NCBI GenBank assembly: GCA_003512875.1
Contig: DONZ01000127.1
Coordinates: forward strand, 1-6,345
DNA: 6,345 bases
DNA from: Desulfovibrio sp.
GTDB taxonomy: Bacteria; Desulfobacterota; Desulfovibrionia; Desulfovibrionales; Desulfovibrionaceae
Direction of reading: 5' to 3'
The stretch's first letter is position 1. Each line of letters starts with the position of its first letter. Shown piece by piece: positions 1 through 5,529 of this stretch. The position numbers were made by a program, and so were the translations under genes. The notes below the pieces were generated by a model. The model worked only from the letters and a program-made list of their open reading frames with translations, was not told the origin of the DNA and ran no database searches.

Positions 1-55
1 CATAAGAAAAAAAGCCTTTTTCTGAGTTTTTCGGAAAAAGGCTTTTTTTCTTATG
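1..55. terminator. Bidirectional rho-independent terminator after the mscS-family gene
   Basis: Positions 1-22 and 34-55 are perfect reverse complements (22 bp) separated by an 11-nt loop at 23-33. The core is a GCC/GGC stem extended by T5/A5, flanked by a run of seven A on one side and seven T on the other, so both strands end in a U-tract after a stable hairpin. On the minus strand it begins only 2 nt after the TAA stop at 58-60, the expected place for the operon terminator. The symmetry suggests it also ends a convergent gene lying left of the window. The left arm starts at base 1, so the repeat could extend further. Confidence 0.9.
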
Positions 56-57
56 TG

Positions 58-2385
58 TTATTTGCCGCTTTCAAGCTGTTCAAGCTTTGTATCGGACTGG
101 TTTTGGTGAATATGAATATCCGTTTGCGGAAATGGTATTTCAATGCCCTTTTCTTTAAAGGCGTTATTGATGGCGAGGCGCAGTTTTGCCATAATTCCCG
201 CAGCATTGTTCAAATCAGCCACCCAAATCCTGAGTTCGAAATCAAGGGAGCTGTCCCCGAAGTTCGTAAAAAGAAAACTAGGTTCGGGATAAGAAAGCAC
301 ATCGGGATTGTTTTTCACTACCTGCATGACTATGTCGGTCACAAGATCCAAATCTGTGTTATAGGCGACATTGATCAAAATGGTTTTTCTCACCATTTTG
401 CCGTTATGCGTCCAGTTGGTGAACGTTGAAGATAAAAAGGCGGAGTTCGGCACGAAAATAACAGCGTTTTCAGCGGTTTTTATTTGGGTAGCTCTCAGGC
501 TTATTTTTTGGATGACGCCGCTTATGCCCGCAACGTCGACAACGTCTCCTTCACGGATATTTTGTCCGAAAATCAAGGAAAAACCGCTGAAAATATTTTG
601 AACGAAACTTTGCAGACCAAGACCGATACCGACAGAAAGACCCCCGGCAACAACTGTGATGCTCGTCAGGCTGAAACCTAAGATGTTGAGGGCGTAAAGG
701 AGAAAAAGCGCCCAACAGCCGAAGTTTATCGCTGTTTTTATAGGCGTTGTCAGGCTTGAAATCGAATTGTTCGTATTTTTATCCAGATTGTTGTCAATGA
801 AGTTGTTCAAAACCTTGATAATGGATTTTGTGATGTAAAAGGCGATAAAAATAGTGAAAATTTGCAAGGTGTTAACAGAAACCGTGCCGAAATTGAAATC
901 AAGGTTGCTGAAGTTTTTAATAAGGTAAATTCCGCCGGGATAAGCGAATATCCAAGTAAACGGAGCAAGGAGGCAAATGAGCAGGAGAACGGGAAAAAGA
1001 AATGCGTAAGCCAATTCATAGGCAAAGGTGTTTGTTGTCTTCGCCTGCAAATAATCTTGGGTGATTTTCGCCAGATGAATAACGCCGAAAGCGAGGTATA
1101 TGCCGACGCCTAAGCAAATGTACAAAAGCGTGATAAGTATGGAAAGTCTTGCGAGACCGCTTGGCGTAATCAGAATGCCGATAATGTTGACAATTAAAAA
1201 TCCCCCCATGATGTATTGGCATATTTTGGATTTTGATTTAGGTGTTTTTATCAGCGTGTAGACGGTGACAAGCAAAATAATGGTCCAAATGAAAGAAAGG
1301 GTCAGGATAAGGGGCGTAAAAGTCAAAAGGGCGAGGCTCGCGAAGAGGACAGGCACGAAAATCCGTATGGAGGGTTTGGAAGGCGCTTCAGGGTCATGCA
1401 GCGTATGCAAAATAAACGCGAGCCGAATGAGCCCGTGGCACATTAAAACAGCGCTTATGCCCATGCTGATTTGATAAATCGTATGGTTTTGAAGCGAGCC
1501 GTAGTAGAAAGCTATGCCCATCAAGATATAAGGCATGCCTTGTTTTAAAATGCGTTTCCATGCGTTGTGAATGGTTTCCGGAAGTTTTTTGGTGAATTTG
1601 ACGGAAGAATACAAAGGCACACCAAGGATAATGAGAACGGTAAGCACCCGGATAGTGAACAAAATCCATGCTTCCGAGGTATTTGGCAAATCATTTCTGA
1701 GTGTTCTTGCCGTCGTGCTGAAAACATCTTTGAAATTTTTGATTTCGTTTTGCCAGACAAGGGAACTGAAAAGGTTGTCTGTTGCGTTCAGATAATAATC
1801 AAGCCAAAGTTTAGGCAGGATTTCTTCGAAATTATTGGACAGTTTATTAATATCACCCAATAGTTCCTGGGTTTTGGGCAGTTGCTTGGAAAGGGTTTTG
1901 TTAAGTTCCTGATAATCCGCAAGCAGATTTTGCGCTTTTGCGTTTAATTCTTCAACATTCGGAGAATCGATGATTTTAAAATTCGTAATGATGGAATTGA
2001 GCTGGGCAATTCTTAAATCAATGGTTTTCTGCGCCTCTTCAAGAGGAGTGTAATGGGCTTTGAGTTCTGCATGCAATTCATTGATTTGTTTTGTTAAAAT
2101 AGAACGTGCATTGGGAGAGAGCGAACCGTTTTCAAAAATACTTGAAAGGCTGTGGAAATTGAGCGATATTTCATTTGTCTTATTCGTCAAATCAAGCAGG
2201 TTGTTGTTTAAATTTTTCTGCAATGCTTTGTATTCATCTTTAATTGTGTCAATTTCTCTTTTTTGGCTTTCAATCAAAGAAAGAACAATGTCAGAAACCT
2301 GTTCGGCTCTTGCGTTGGCTGTGAAAGCGAATAACCATGCAAAACAAAGAAGAAGAGAAAGTAATTTCAATTGTTTTGTTTTCAT
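58..2385 (-). CDS. Large MscS-family mechanosensitive ion channel with periplasmic coiled coil
   Basis: The product is 775 aa. The family opens a membrane pore under tension to release solutes in hypo-osmotic shock. Residues 1-27 form a signal peptide ending A-R-A. Residues 28-235 are a polar helical, coiled-coil-like periplasmic region. About ten hydrophobic segments follow between 241 and 571, then the MscS pore helix at about 572-607 (AGGLSVGIGLGLQSF, then NIFSGF). The beta domain follows (REGDVVDVAGISGVI, FVPNSAF), then a C-terminal alpha/beta domain ending in GIEIPFPQTDIHI, which matches the GISFPYPQMD end of E. coli MscS. The size and plan resemble the MscK/YbdG-YnaI-type large homologues more than the 286-aa MscS. 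I chose the start at 2385 over the in-frame ATG at 2421 because it gives a clean signal peptide, has an AGG 7 nt upstream and leaves an 8-nt gap rather than a 28-nt overlap with the upstream gene. It is the last gene of the tol-like operon. Family confidence is high; the specific physiological role is inferred. Confidence 0.93.
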   Translation of the reverse strand: MKTKQLKLLSLLLCFAWLFAFTANARAEQVSDIVLSLIESQKREIDTIKDEYKALQKNLNNNLLDLTNKTNEISLNFHSLSSIFENGSLSPNARSILTKQINELHAELKAHYTPLEEAQKTIDLRIAQLNSIITNFKIIDSPNVEELNAKAQNLLADYQELNKTLSKQLPKTQELLGDINKLSNNFEEILPKLWLDYYLNATDNLFSSLVWQNEIKNFKDVFSTTARTLRNDLPNTSEAWILFTIRVLTVLIILGVPLYSSVKFTKKLPETIHNAWKRILKQGMPYILMGIAFYYGSLQNHTIYQISMGISAVLMCHGLIRLAFILHTLHDPEAPSKPSIRIFVPVLFASLALLTFTPLILTLSFIWTIILLVTVYTLIKTPKSKSKICQYIMGGFLIVNIIGILITPSGLARLSILITLLYICLGVGIYLAFGVIHLAKITQDYLQAKTTNTFAYELAYAFLFPVLLLICLLAPFTWIFAYPGGIYLIKNFSNLDFNFGTVSVNTLQIFTIFIAFYITKSIIKVLNNFIDNNLDKNTNNSISSLTTPIKTAINFGCWALFLLYALNILGFSLTSITVVAGGLSVGIGLGLQSFVQNIFSGFSLIFGQNIREGDVVDVAGISGVIQKISLRATQIKTAENAVIFVPNSAFLSSTFTNWTHNGKMVRKTILINVAYNTDLDLVTDIVMQVVKNNPDVLSYPEPSFLFTNFGDSSLDFELRIWVADLNNAAGIMAKLRLAINNAFKEKGIEIPFPQTDIHIHQNQSDTKLEQLESGK

Positions 2386-2391
2386 ACGTAT

Positions 2392-2395
2392 ACCT
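2392..2395 (-). promoter_or_regulatory. Ribosome binding site of the mscS-family gene, fused to the upstream stop codon
   Basis: The minus strand reads ATAGGTATACGTATG. The AGGT lies 7 nt before the ATG at 2385, and its AG also belongs to the TAG stop of the upstream gene (2394-2396). Ribosomes terminating on the upstream gene would be positioned on this site, which suggests translational coupling. It supports the 2385 start over 2421. Confidence 0.6.
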
Positions 2396-3374
2396 ATTTC
2401 GTAATGTTGAATGTTAACCAAATGCTTTGCTCCGTTTTGTCAGGCAATGGGGCATAAACCACTTCCTTTGTCAAAACGCGCAAAATTTCGCCATCAAGAA
2501 TTGTGTTTGCTGAACTTTTTGTTATGGCTGCATTTTTTAATTTTCCTTCAGCCGATACGTCAATACGGGCAATGACTTGGTGTTTGCCTTGCACGTTGGA
2601 AGGAATACGAATTTTGGGAGAAGCCTGCCTCAATATGTCCTGTGAATAGGTTTGTATAAATTGCGCAGGGTCGGCTAGATCTTTAGAGGGCGGCTGCAAA
2701 GCTTCTTCTCTGGAAATGACCATGGTCTGAGGCTGCGGTTTGGTTGCCAAAGGCAGAGAAGAGGCGGGGTTTGCCGCTGTGTCTGTTTCCGGGTTTTGCT
2801 TTTGAACTGTCTGATTTATTTTGCTTTGCCGCGGCAGGGCATTTTCATCCGTAATTGCGCTTTCATCAATATTGACTTGGGCGTTTTTTTGGATTTCATG
2901 AATGGGATTTTCAATCGGGTTTTTTATTTTGTCAACTTGTTCTTTGCCTGATATTGTTTGTTCCGTCGCATTAACAGTCTGTTTTATGTCCTGTTTTGCC
3001 GCTGCGGGCAGAAAAGGCTTGTCGTCATGCACGAAGCTTAGGTAAATTTCTCCTGTGTCGTTTGCTTCCAATGGTGGAAATTGACCGATTTCCGCAACGG
3101 TTCGGCAAATGGAATTATCCGTATCGGGCGAACTGGAATTATGCCTGATTTCGCAGGAATAGGGTCTGCCGTCTTGTGCCATGCGTATTGTTATTGCTGT
3201 TACGCCCGTCACTTCGATTTGCGGTTTTTTCCATTTTGTCAAAATGGTGTTTAATACTCTTTCACCATAATTGGCGGCAAGAAAAGGTTTTGTTTCTGAA
3301 GACGCCGTGAGGGCATTGGCGGAATGATATGGGATCATGCCGAGGAATAAAGCAAAAAATAATGTTCTTTTCAT
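2394..3374 (-). CDS. Exported protein with two TolA/TonB C-terminal-like domains
   Basis: The product is 326 aa. Residues 1-21 are a Sec signal peptide (MKRTLFFALFLGMIPYHSANA, A-x-A cleavage), so it is probably a soluble periplasmic protein rather than a membrane-anchored TonB. Domain 1 (about 34-115) has the TolA-III/TonB pattern: a helix ending in W48-K-K-P, strand ITIRMAQDGRP, SSSPDTDNSICRTV, then FPPL and IYLSF. It carries Cys74 and Cys90; Cys90 sits where E. coli TolA has the Cys of its DPALC segment. Residues 120-230 are a low-complexity linker rich in Gln, Asn, Lys and Pro. Domain 2 (about 236-326) repeats the pattern more loosely (QVIARIDVSAEGKLKNAAI, SSANTILDGEILRVL, APLP, IWLTF). 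The start is 2 nt after the TAA of the tolA-like gene, with AGGA 8 nt upstream. It occupies the place where tolB normally sits. The domain calls are by eye; the role is unknown, possibly a periplasmic partner of the Tol motor. Confidence 0.85.
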   Translation of the reverse strand: MKRTLFFALFLGMIPYHSANALTASSETKPFLAANYGERVLNTILTKWKKPQIEVTGVTAITIRMAQDGRPYSCEIRHNSSSPDTDNSICRTVAEIGQFPPLEANDTGEIYLSFVHDDKPFLPAAAKQDIKQTVNATEQTISGKEQVDKIKNPIENPIHEIQKNAQVNIDESAITDENALPRQSKINQTVQKQNPETDTAANPASSLPLATKPQPQTMVISREEALQPPSKDLADPAQFIQTYSQDILRQASPKIRIPSNVQGKHQVIARIDVSAEGKLKNAAITKSSANTILDGEILRVLTKEVVYAPLPDKTEQSIWLTFNITK

Positions 3375-3376
3375 GG

Positions 3377-4219
3377 TTAATTTCCTGCTAATTCTAAAGA
3401 GTTAAAGGAGATGATTAAATCTTGCTGTTCCTTTGTGGGAGGTTTGGGCAGCGTTTTCGTCCTAAGAACCGCGTTGACGGCGGAAGCATCAAAATCTGCC
3501 CGTCCTGAACTTTCAACTATCTCAACTTTCATGACTGTTCCTGCCAAATCCAATTTAATGCGGACTTGCACAACCAAATTTTGGCGGGAATAGGTGGGCA
3601 TGCTCCAGTTGGGCTGGACCGCGAGAATGACTTGAGCCGCATAAACATCGTAAATCCCGCCGCCGCCGTTGCCGGAGCCCGTGCCGCCGCCACCGCCGGC
3701 TTCATTCATCTGTTCAAGCTCCGCCAAGGCGCTGAGGGCGGAAGAAGCTTTTGATTTTTCTTCGTTTTGAGCGGCTTTTAATGCATCGCTTATGGAATTA
3801 TTTTTCTTAGGCTGCGGTTTCGCTTCCTGTTTAGGTTTTTCTTTGGGTTCCGGTTTTGATGCTTGGGCTATGTCTTTCGGAGGTTCGGGTTTCTTTTCGG
3901 GATTTTTGGGAATTGGGGTTGCGGCGGGCATTTCCTGTAAAACTTCGTGTTTCGGTGTTTCAAGAGCATTGCTTGCCTGTTTTTTCGTTTCTTGCGCCGC
4001 CGGTTTCGCTTCCGGCATTACGGAAGGAGTCTTGTCCTGCGGAGGACGGATACCTGCAACGGGTGAAGGCAAATTTTCACCCCCCATATCGCCGATGACC
4101 ATGCTGACAAGATATCTTTCAGTATCCATTTTTTTGGGTGCGGACGCAGGCCAAAAAATAATCGCCAAAAGCATGAGGGTATGTAGGACAAGTGATATTA
4201 AAAATCCAAAAGGTTGCAT
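3377..4219 (-). CDS. tolA: TolA/TonB-family energy transducer
   Basis: The product is 280 aa. It should transmit proton-motive energy from the TolQ-TolR motor across the periplasm toward the outer membrane. It has a single N-terminal membrane anchor (residues 5-24) with S9-x-x-x-H13, the Ser/His pair found in the TolA and TonB anchor helices. A Pro/Lys/Glu-rich extension covers about 55-140 (repeated KPEP, EKKPEPPK, KPQPKK), followed by a short helical stretch rich in Ala, Ser and Glu (142-174). A glycine-only style hinge lies at 175-188, and the C-terminal domain at about 190-280 has the TonB_C pattern (VQPNWSMP with W205, VVQVRIKLDLAGTVMKVEIV, SSGRADFDASAVNAV, LPKPP). At 280 aa it is shorter than E. 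coli TolA (421 aa) and close to TonB in size. Position directly after tolQ and tolR favours tolA, but a TonB role for nutrient uptake cannot be excluded. The ATG is 2 nt after the tolR stop and has no evident Shine-Dalgarno sequence. Confidence 0.88.
   Translation of the reverse strand: MQPFGFLISLVLHTLMLLAIIFWPASAPKKMDTERYLVSMVIGDMGGENLPSPVAGIRPPQDKTPSVMPEAKPAAQETKKQASNALETPKHEVLQEMPAATPIPKNPEKKPEPPKDIAQASKPEPKEKPKQEAKPQPKKNNSISDALKAAQNEEKSKASSALSALAELEQMNEAGGGGGTGSGNGGGGIYDVYAAQVILAVQPNWSMPTYSRQNLVVQVRIKLDLAGTVMKVEIVESSGRADFDASAVNAVLRTKTLPKPPTKEQQDLIISFNSLELAGN
3383..3386 (-). promoter_or_regulatory. Ribosome binding site inside the 3' end of the tolA-like gene
   Basis: The minus strand reads AGGAAATTAACCATG. 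The AGGA lies 8 nt before the ATG at 3374 and within the last codons of the upstream gene, whose TAA is 2 nt before the start. Confidence 0.6.
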
Positions 4220-4221
4220 AA

Positions 4222-4689
4222 TTATTGAACTTTATTGTTGTTTTCTGCTTCATCGCTTTGCGCGTCGGCTTTTAAATCATCGGCTGTAATATCGGAAGGA
4301 TTTGCGACAATGCCAAGATTTTCAATTCCGGCAGACTTTATTCTTCCCATGATGTCGACGACAACGCCATAAGGAACGTTGGAATCGGCCTTGATGAACA
4401 AGGCGCGTGATTTTTCCGTTACCAGGATATTGACCCGTTCCTCAAGCTCGTTTAATTGCACTTCGTAGCTATCTAAAAAAAGTTTGCCGTTTTTTTGGAT
4501 AGTGAGAACCAAGTGTTCGACATCATTGGGTAAAACTTCAACCTCTTTTGTCTGAGGCAAATCTATTTCAACACCTTGGTCAAGCATGGGTGCCGTAATC
4601 ATAAAAATAATCAGCAAGACCAACACAACGTCGACAAAGGGGGTTACGTTGATTTCAGATTGATATTGTGCTTTATTTTTGCCAGCCAT
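4222..4689 (-). CDS. tolR: TolR/ExbD-family proton-channel subunit
   Basis: The product is 155 aa, near the usual 140-150. It forms, with TolQ, the inner-membrane proton-driven motor that energises TolA. It has a short cytoplasmic N-terminus, then the family signature [20 protein letters not shown] followed by ITAP. Asp20 in this helix is the position of the essential proton-carrying aspartate (TolR Asp23, ExbD Asp25). The periplasmic domain at about 40-130 carries IDLPQ, the [17 protein letters not shown] segment and a conserved GIENLGIVA end. The last 25 residues are acidic and polar and look disordered. A TGAGA stretch lies 6 nt before the start as a modest ribosome binding site. The gene follows tolQ by 23 nt. 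TolR versus ExbD cannot be settled from sequence alone. Confidence 0.93.
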   Translation of the reverse strand: MAGKNKAQYQSEINVTPFVDVVLVLLIIFMITAPMLDQGVEIDLPQTKEVEVLPNDVEHLVLTIQKNGKLFLDSYEVQLNELEERVNILVTEKSRALFIKADSNVPYGVVVDIMGRIKSAGIENLGIVANPSDITADDLKADAQSDEAENNNKVQ

Positions 4690-4712
4690 AGTATTCTCAA
4701 AATCTCATTTGG

Positions 4713-5375
4713 TTAATTGTTGCTGGTATTGAGTTCCCGCTGTACTCGATTTAAAAAAGTTCCTGCAAAATCCACCATCAGATTTTCCACGTAATTGATT
4801 TTCCCAAGGTAGATATTAAAAGCGACAGAAGCGGGAATGGCTACAAACAAACCAAGCGCCGTGGCGATAAGCGCTTCCGCTATCCCGGGAGCGACCGTCG
4901 CAAGGGAAGCCGATTTCATCGCTCCGATTGCGCTGAATGTGTTTAAAATGCCCCAAACCGTACCGAATAAGCCGACAAAGGGGGAAGCGTTCGCGCAGGT
5001 TGCCAAAATTGAAATGGAATGGTTGAGCTTTGCTGTTTCATTGTTGACCCCTTGGTGGAGCGAACGTCTGACGTTATCGGCAATAGTTTTGCTGTTGACT
5101 TGGCTTTCTTTGCCTTTATTAAACTCATTCACTCCGTATTGGGCGACGGAAAACAAGGGGGAAGATGTGTCACGGCCCAGTTTTTGAACCGCTTCGCGTA
5201 AATTGGGTGCGTTTTCAAAATCTTTGACGCCTTCCAGAATTTTTGATTTTGATTTTTTTAAAAGCAGGGCTTTTGAAACTATGATGCCCCAACTATATAC
5301 AGAAGCGATAAGAAGCAATAGCATAATGATTTTAACAATAATACCGGCAGAAGCAATAAGTTGTAAAATATCCAT
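4713..5375 (-). CDS. tolQ: TolQ/ExbB/MotA-family proton-channel subunit
   Basis: The product is 220 aa, close to E. coli TolQ (230). It is the multi-spanning partner of TolR in the proton-conducting inner-membrane motor. TM1 is about 11-33. A cytoplasmic loop of about 90 residues follows, and TM2 (about 123-150) carries the family signature LATCANASPFVGLFGTVWGI. TM3 (about 160-188) carries APGIAEALIATALGLFVAIP, with Thr172 at the place of the functionally important TolQ Thr178. The C-terminal helix at 195-220 is amphipathic. The reading frame is open up to 5507, but the 44 extra residues would be read from DNA lying in and upstream of a strong promoter (-10 at 5407-5412), and they lack family similarity. 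The ATG at 5375 gives the standard length and has GGGG 5 nt upstream. It is the first gene of the five-gene operon. A role in ExbB-type uptake is possible, but gene order favours TolQ. Confidence 0.93.
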   Translation of the reverse strand: MDILQLIASAGIIVKIIMLLLLIASVYSWGIIVSKALLLKKSKSKILEGVKDFENAPNLREAVQKLGRDTSSPLFSVAQYGVNEFNKGKESQVNSKTIADNVRRSLHQGVNNETAKLNHSISILATCANASPFVGLFGTVWGILNTFSAIGAMKSASLATVAPGIAEALIATALGLFVAIPASVAFNIYLGKINYVENLMVDFAGTFLNRVQRELNTSNN

Positions 5376-5380
5376 AGAAA

Positions 5381-5384
5381 CCCC
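5381..5384 (-). promoter_or_regulatory. Ribosome binding site of tolQ
   Basis: The minus strand reads GGGGTTTCTATG, with GGGG 5 nt before the ATG at 5375. It is a partial Shine-Dalgarno match that fixes the start inside the transcript predicted from the promoter at 5407-5434. Confidence 0.5.
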
Positions 5385-5406
5385 GTGAGTTTTAAAGTTC
5401 AATTTT

Positions 5407-5434
5407 AATATACCTAGCACATAGCGGCTGTCAA
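5407..5434 (-). promoter_or_regulatory. Sigma70-type promoter of the tolQ operon
   Basis: On the minus strand the -35 box is TTGACA (5434-5429, perfect consensus) and the -10 box is TATATT (5412-5407, five of six). The spacer is 16 nt. Transcription would begin near 5400, giving a leader of about 25 nt before the tolQ ATG. No other comparable promoter was seen within the operon, so all five genes are probably transcribed from here. Confidence 0.75.
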
Positions 5435-5435
5435 G

Positions 5436-5449
5436 TGCGCAAATTTGCA
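5436..5449. repeat. Short palindrome next to the tolQ -35 box, possible operator
   Basis: GCAAATTTGC at 5439-5448 is a perfect 10-bp palindrome, and the flanking TGC at 5436 and GCA at 5447 add a second offset symmetry. It lies 4 nt upstream of the -35 hexamer on the minus strand, a usual place for a regulator to bind. Palindromes of this length also arise by chance in AT-rich DNA, and no regulator is recognised. Confidence 0.25.
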
Positions 5450-5463
5450 TTTTTTCCGCATGC

Positions 5464-5492
5464 TTTACAATTTGCTTTTTATAGTGTAACAA
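5464..5492 (+). promoter_or_regulatory. Tentative promoter of the tolC-family gene
   Basis: TTTACA at 5464-5469 (five of six to the -35 consensus) is followed after 17 nt by TAACAA at 5487-5492, a weak -10. A better -10-like hexamer, TATAGT (5480-5485), has no -35 at the right distance, and AATAAT (5493-5498) is spaced 23 nt. A promoter must lie in this 154-nt intergenic region or further upstream, but the exact hexamers are uncertain. Confidence 0.35.
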
Positions 5493-5506
5493 AATAATGC
5501 ATATCA
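5492..5506. promoter_or_regulatory. Weak Fur-box-like sequence upstream of the tolC-family gene
   Basis: On the minus strand TGATATGCATTATTT matches the 7-1-7 Fur pattern TGATAATNATTATCA at 10 of the 14 half-site positions. The overlapping plus-strand 19-mer from 5493 matches the classical GATAATGATAATCATTATC at 12 of 19. The location, just downstream of the candidate tolC promoter, would suit a repressor site. The match is borderline and could be chance. Confidence 0.2.
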
Positions 5507-5520
5507 TGCTTTTCAGGTTT

Positions 5521-5525
5521 GGAGA
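5521..5525 (+). promoter_or_regulatory. Ribosome binding site of the tolC-family gene
   Basis: GGAGA lies just before the ATG at 5530, with 5 nt between GGAG and the start. It is the best Shine-Dalgarno match in the window and fixes this start. Confidence 0.75.
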
Positions 5526-5529
5526 TTTT

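Noticed and set aside
55..1863. Several 60-124-aa plus-strand frames within the mscS-family gene
   Set aside because: All are antisense to a continuous, motif-bearing membrane protein. None has a recognisable motif.
2386..2421. N-terminal extension of the mscS-family gene to an ATG at 2421
   Set aside because: It would put 12 polar residues before the signal peptide and overlap the upstream gene by 28 nt. The ATG at 2385 has a ribosome binding site and a typical signal peptide.
3792..4289. 165-aa plus-strand open frame opposite the tolA-like gene
   Set aside because: It lies entirely antisense to the Pro/Lys-rich region and anchor of a well-supported gene; its Gly, Cys and Phe richness reflects the complement of those codons. 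It has no recognisable domain.
5480..5485. TATAGT as the -10 box of the tolC-family promoter
   Set aside because: It is a good hexamer, but the nearest -35-like TTTACA is only 10 nt away and nothing suitable lies 16-18 nt upstream.
5376..5507. N-terminal extension of tolQ to an ATG at 5507
   Set aside because: It would be read from the promoter and the region upstream of it, gives a non-family N-terminus and makes the protein 264 aa. The ATG at 5375 fits length, ribosome binding site and promoter.
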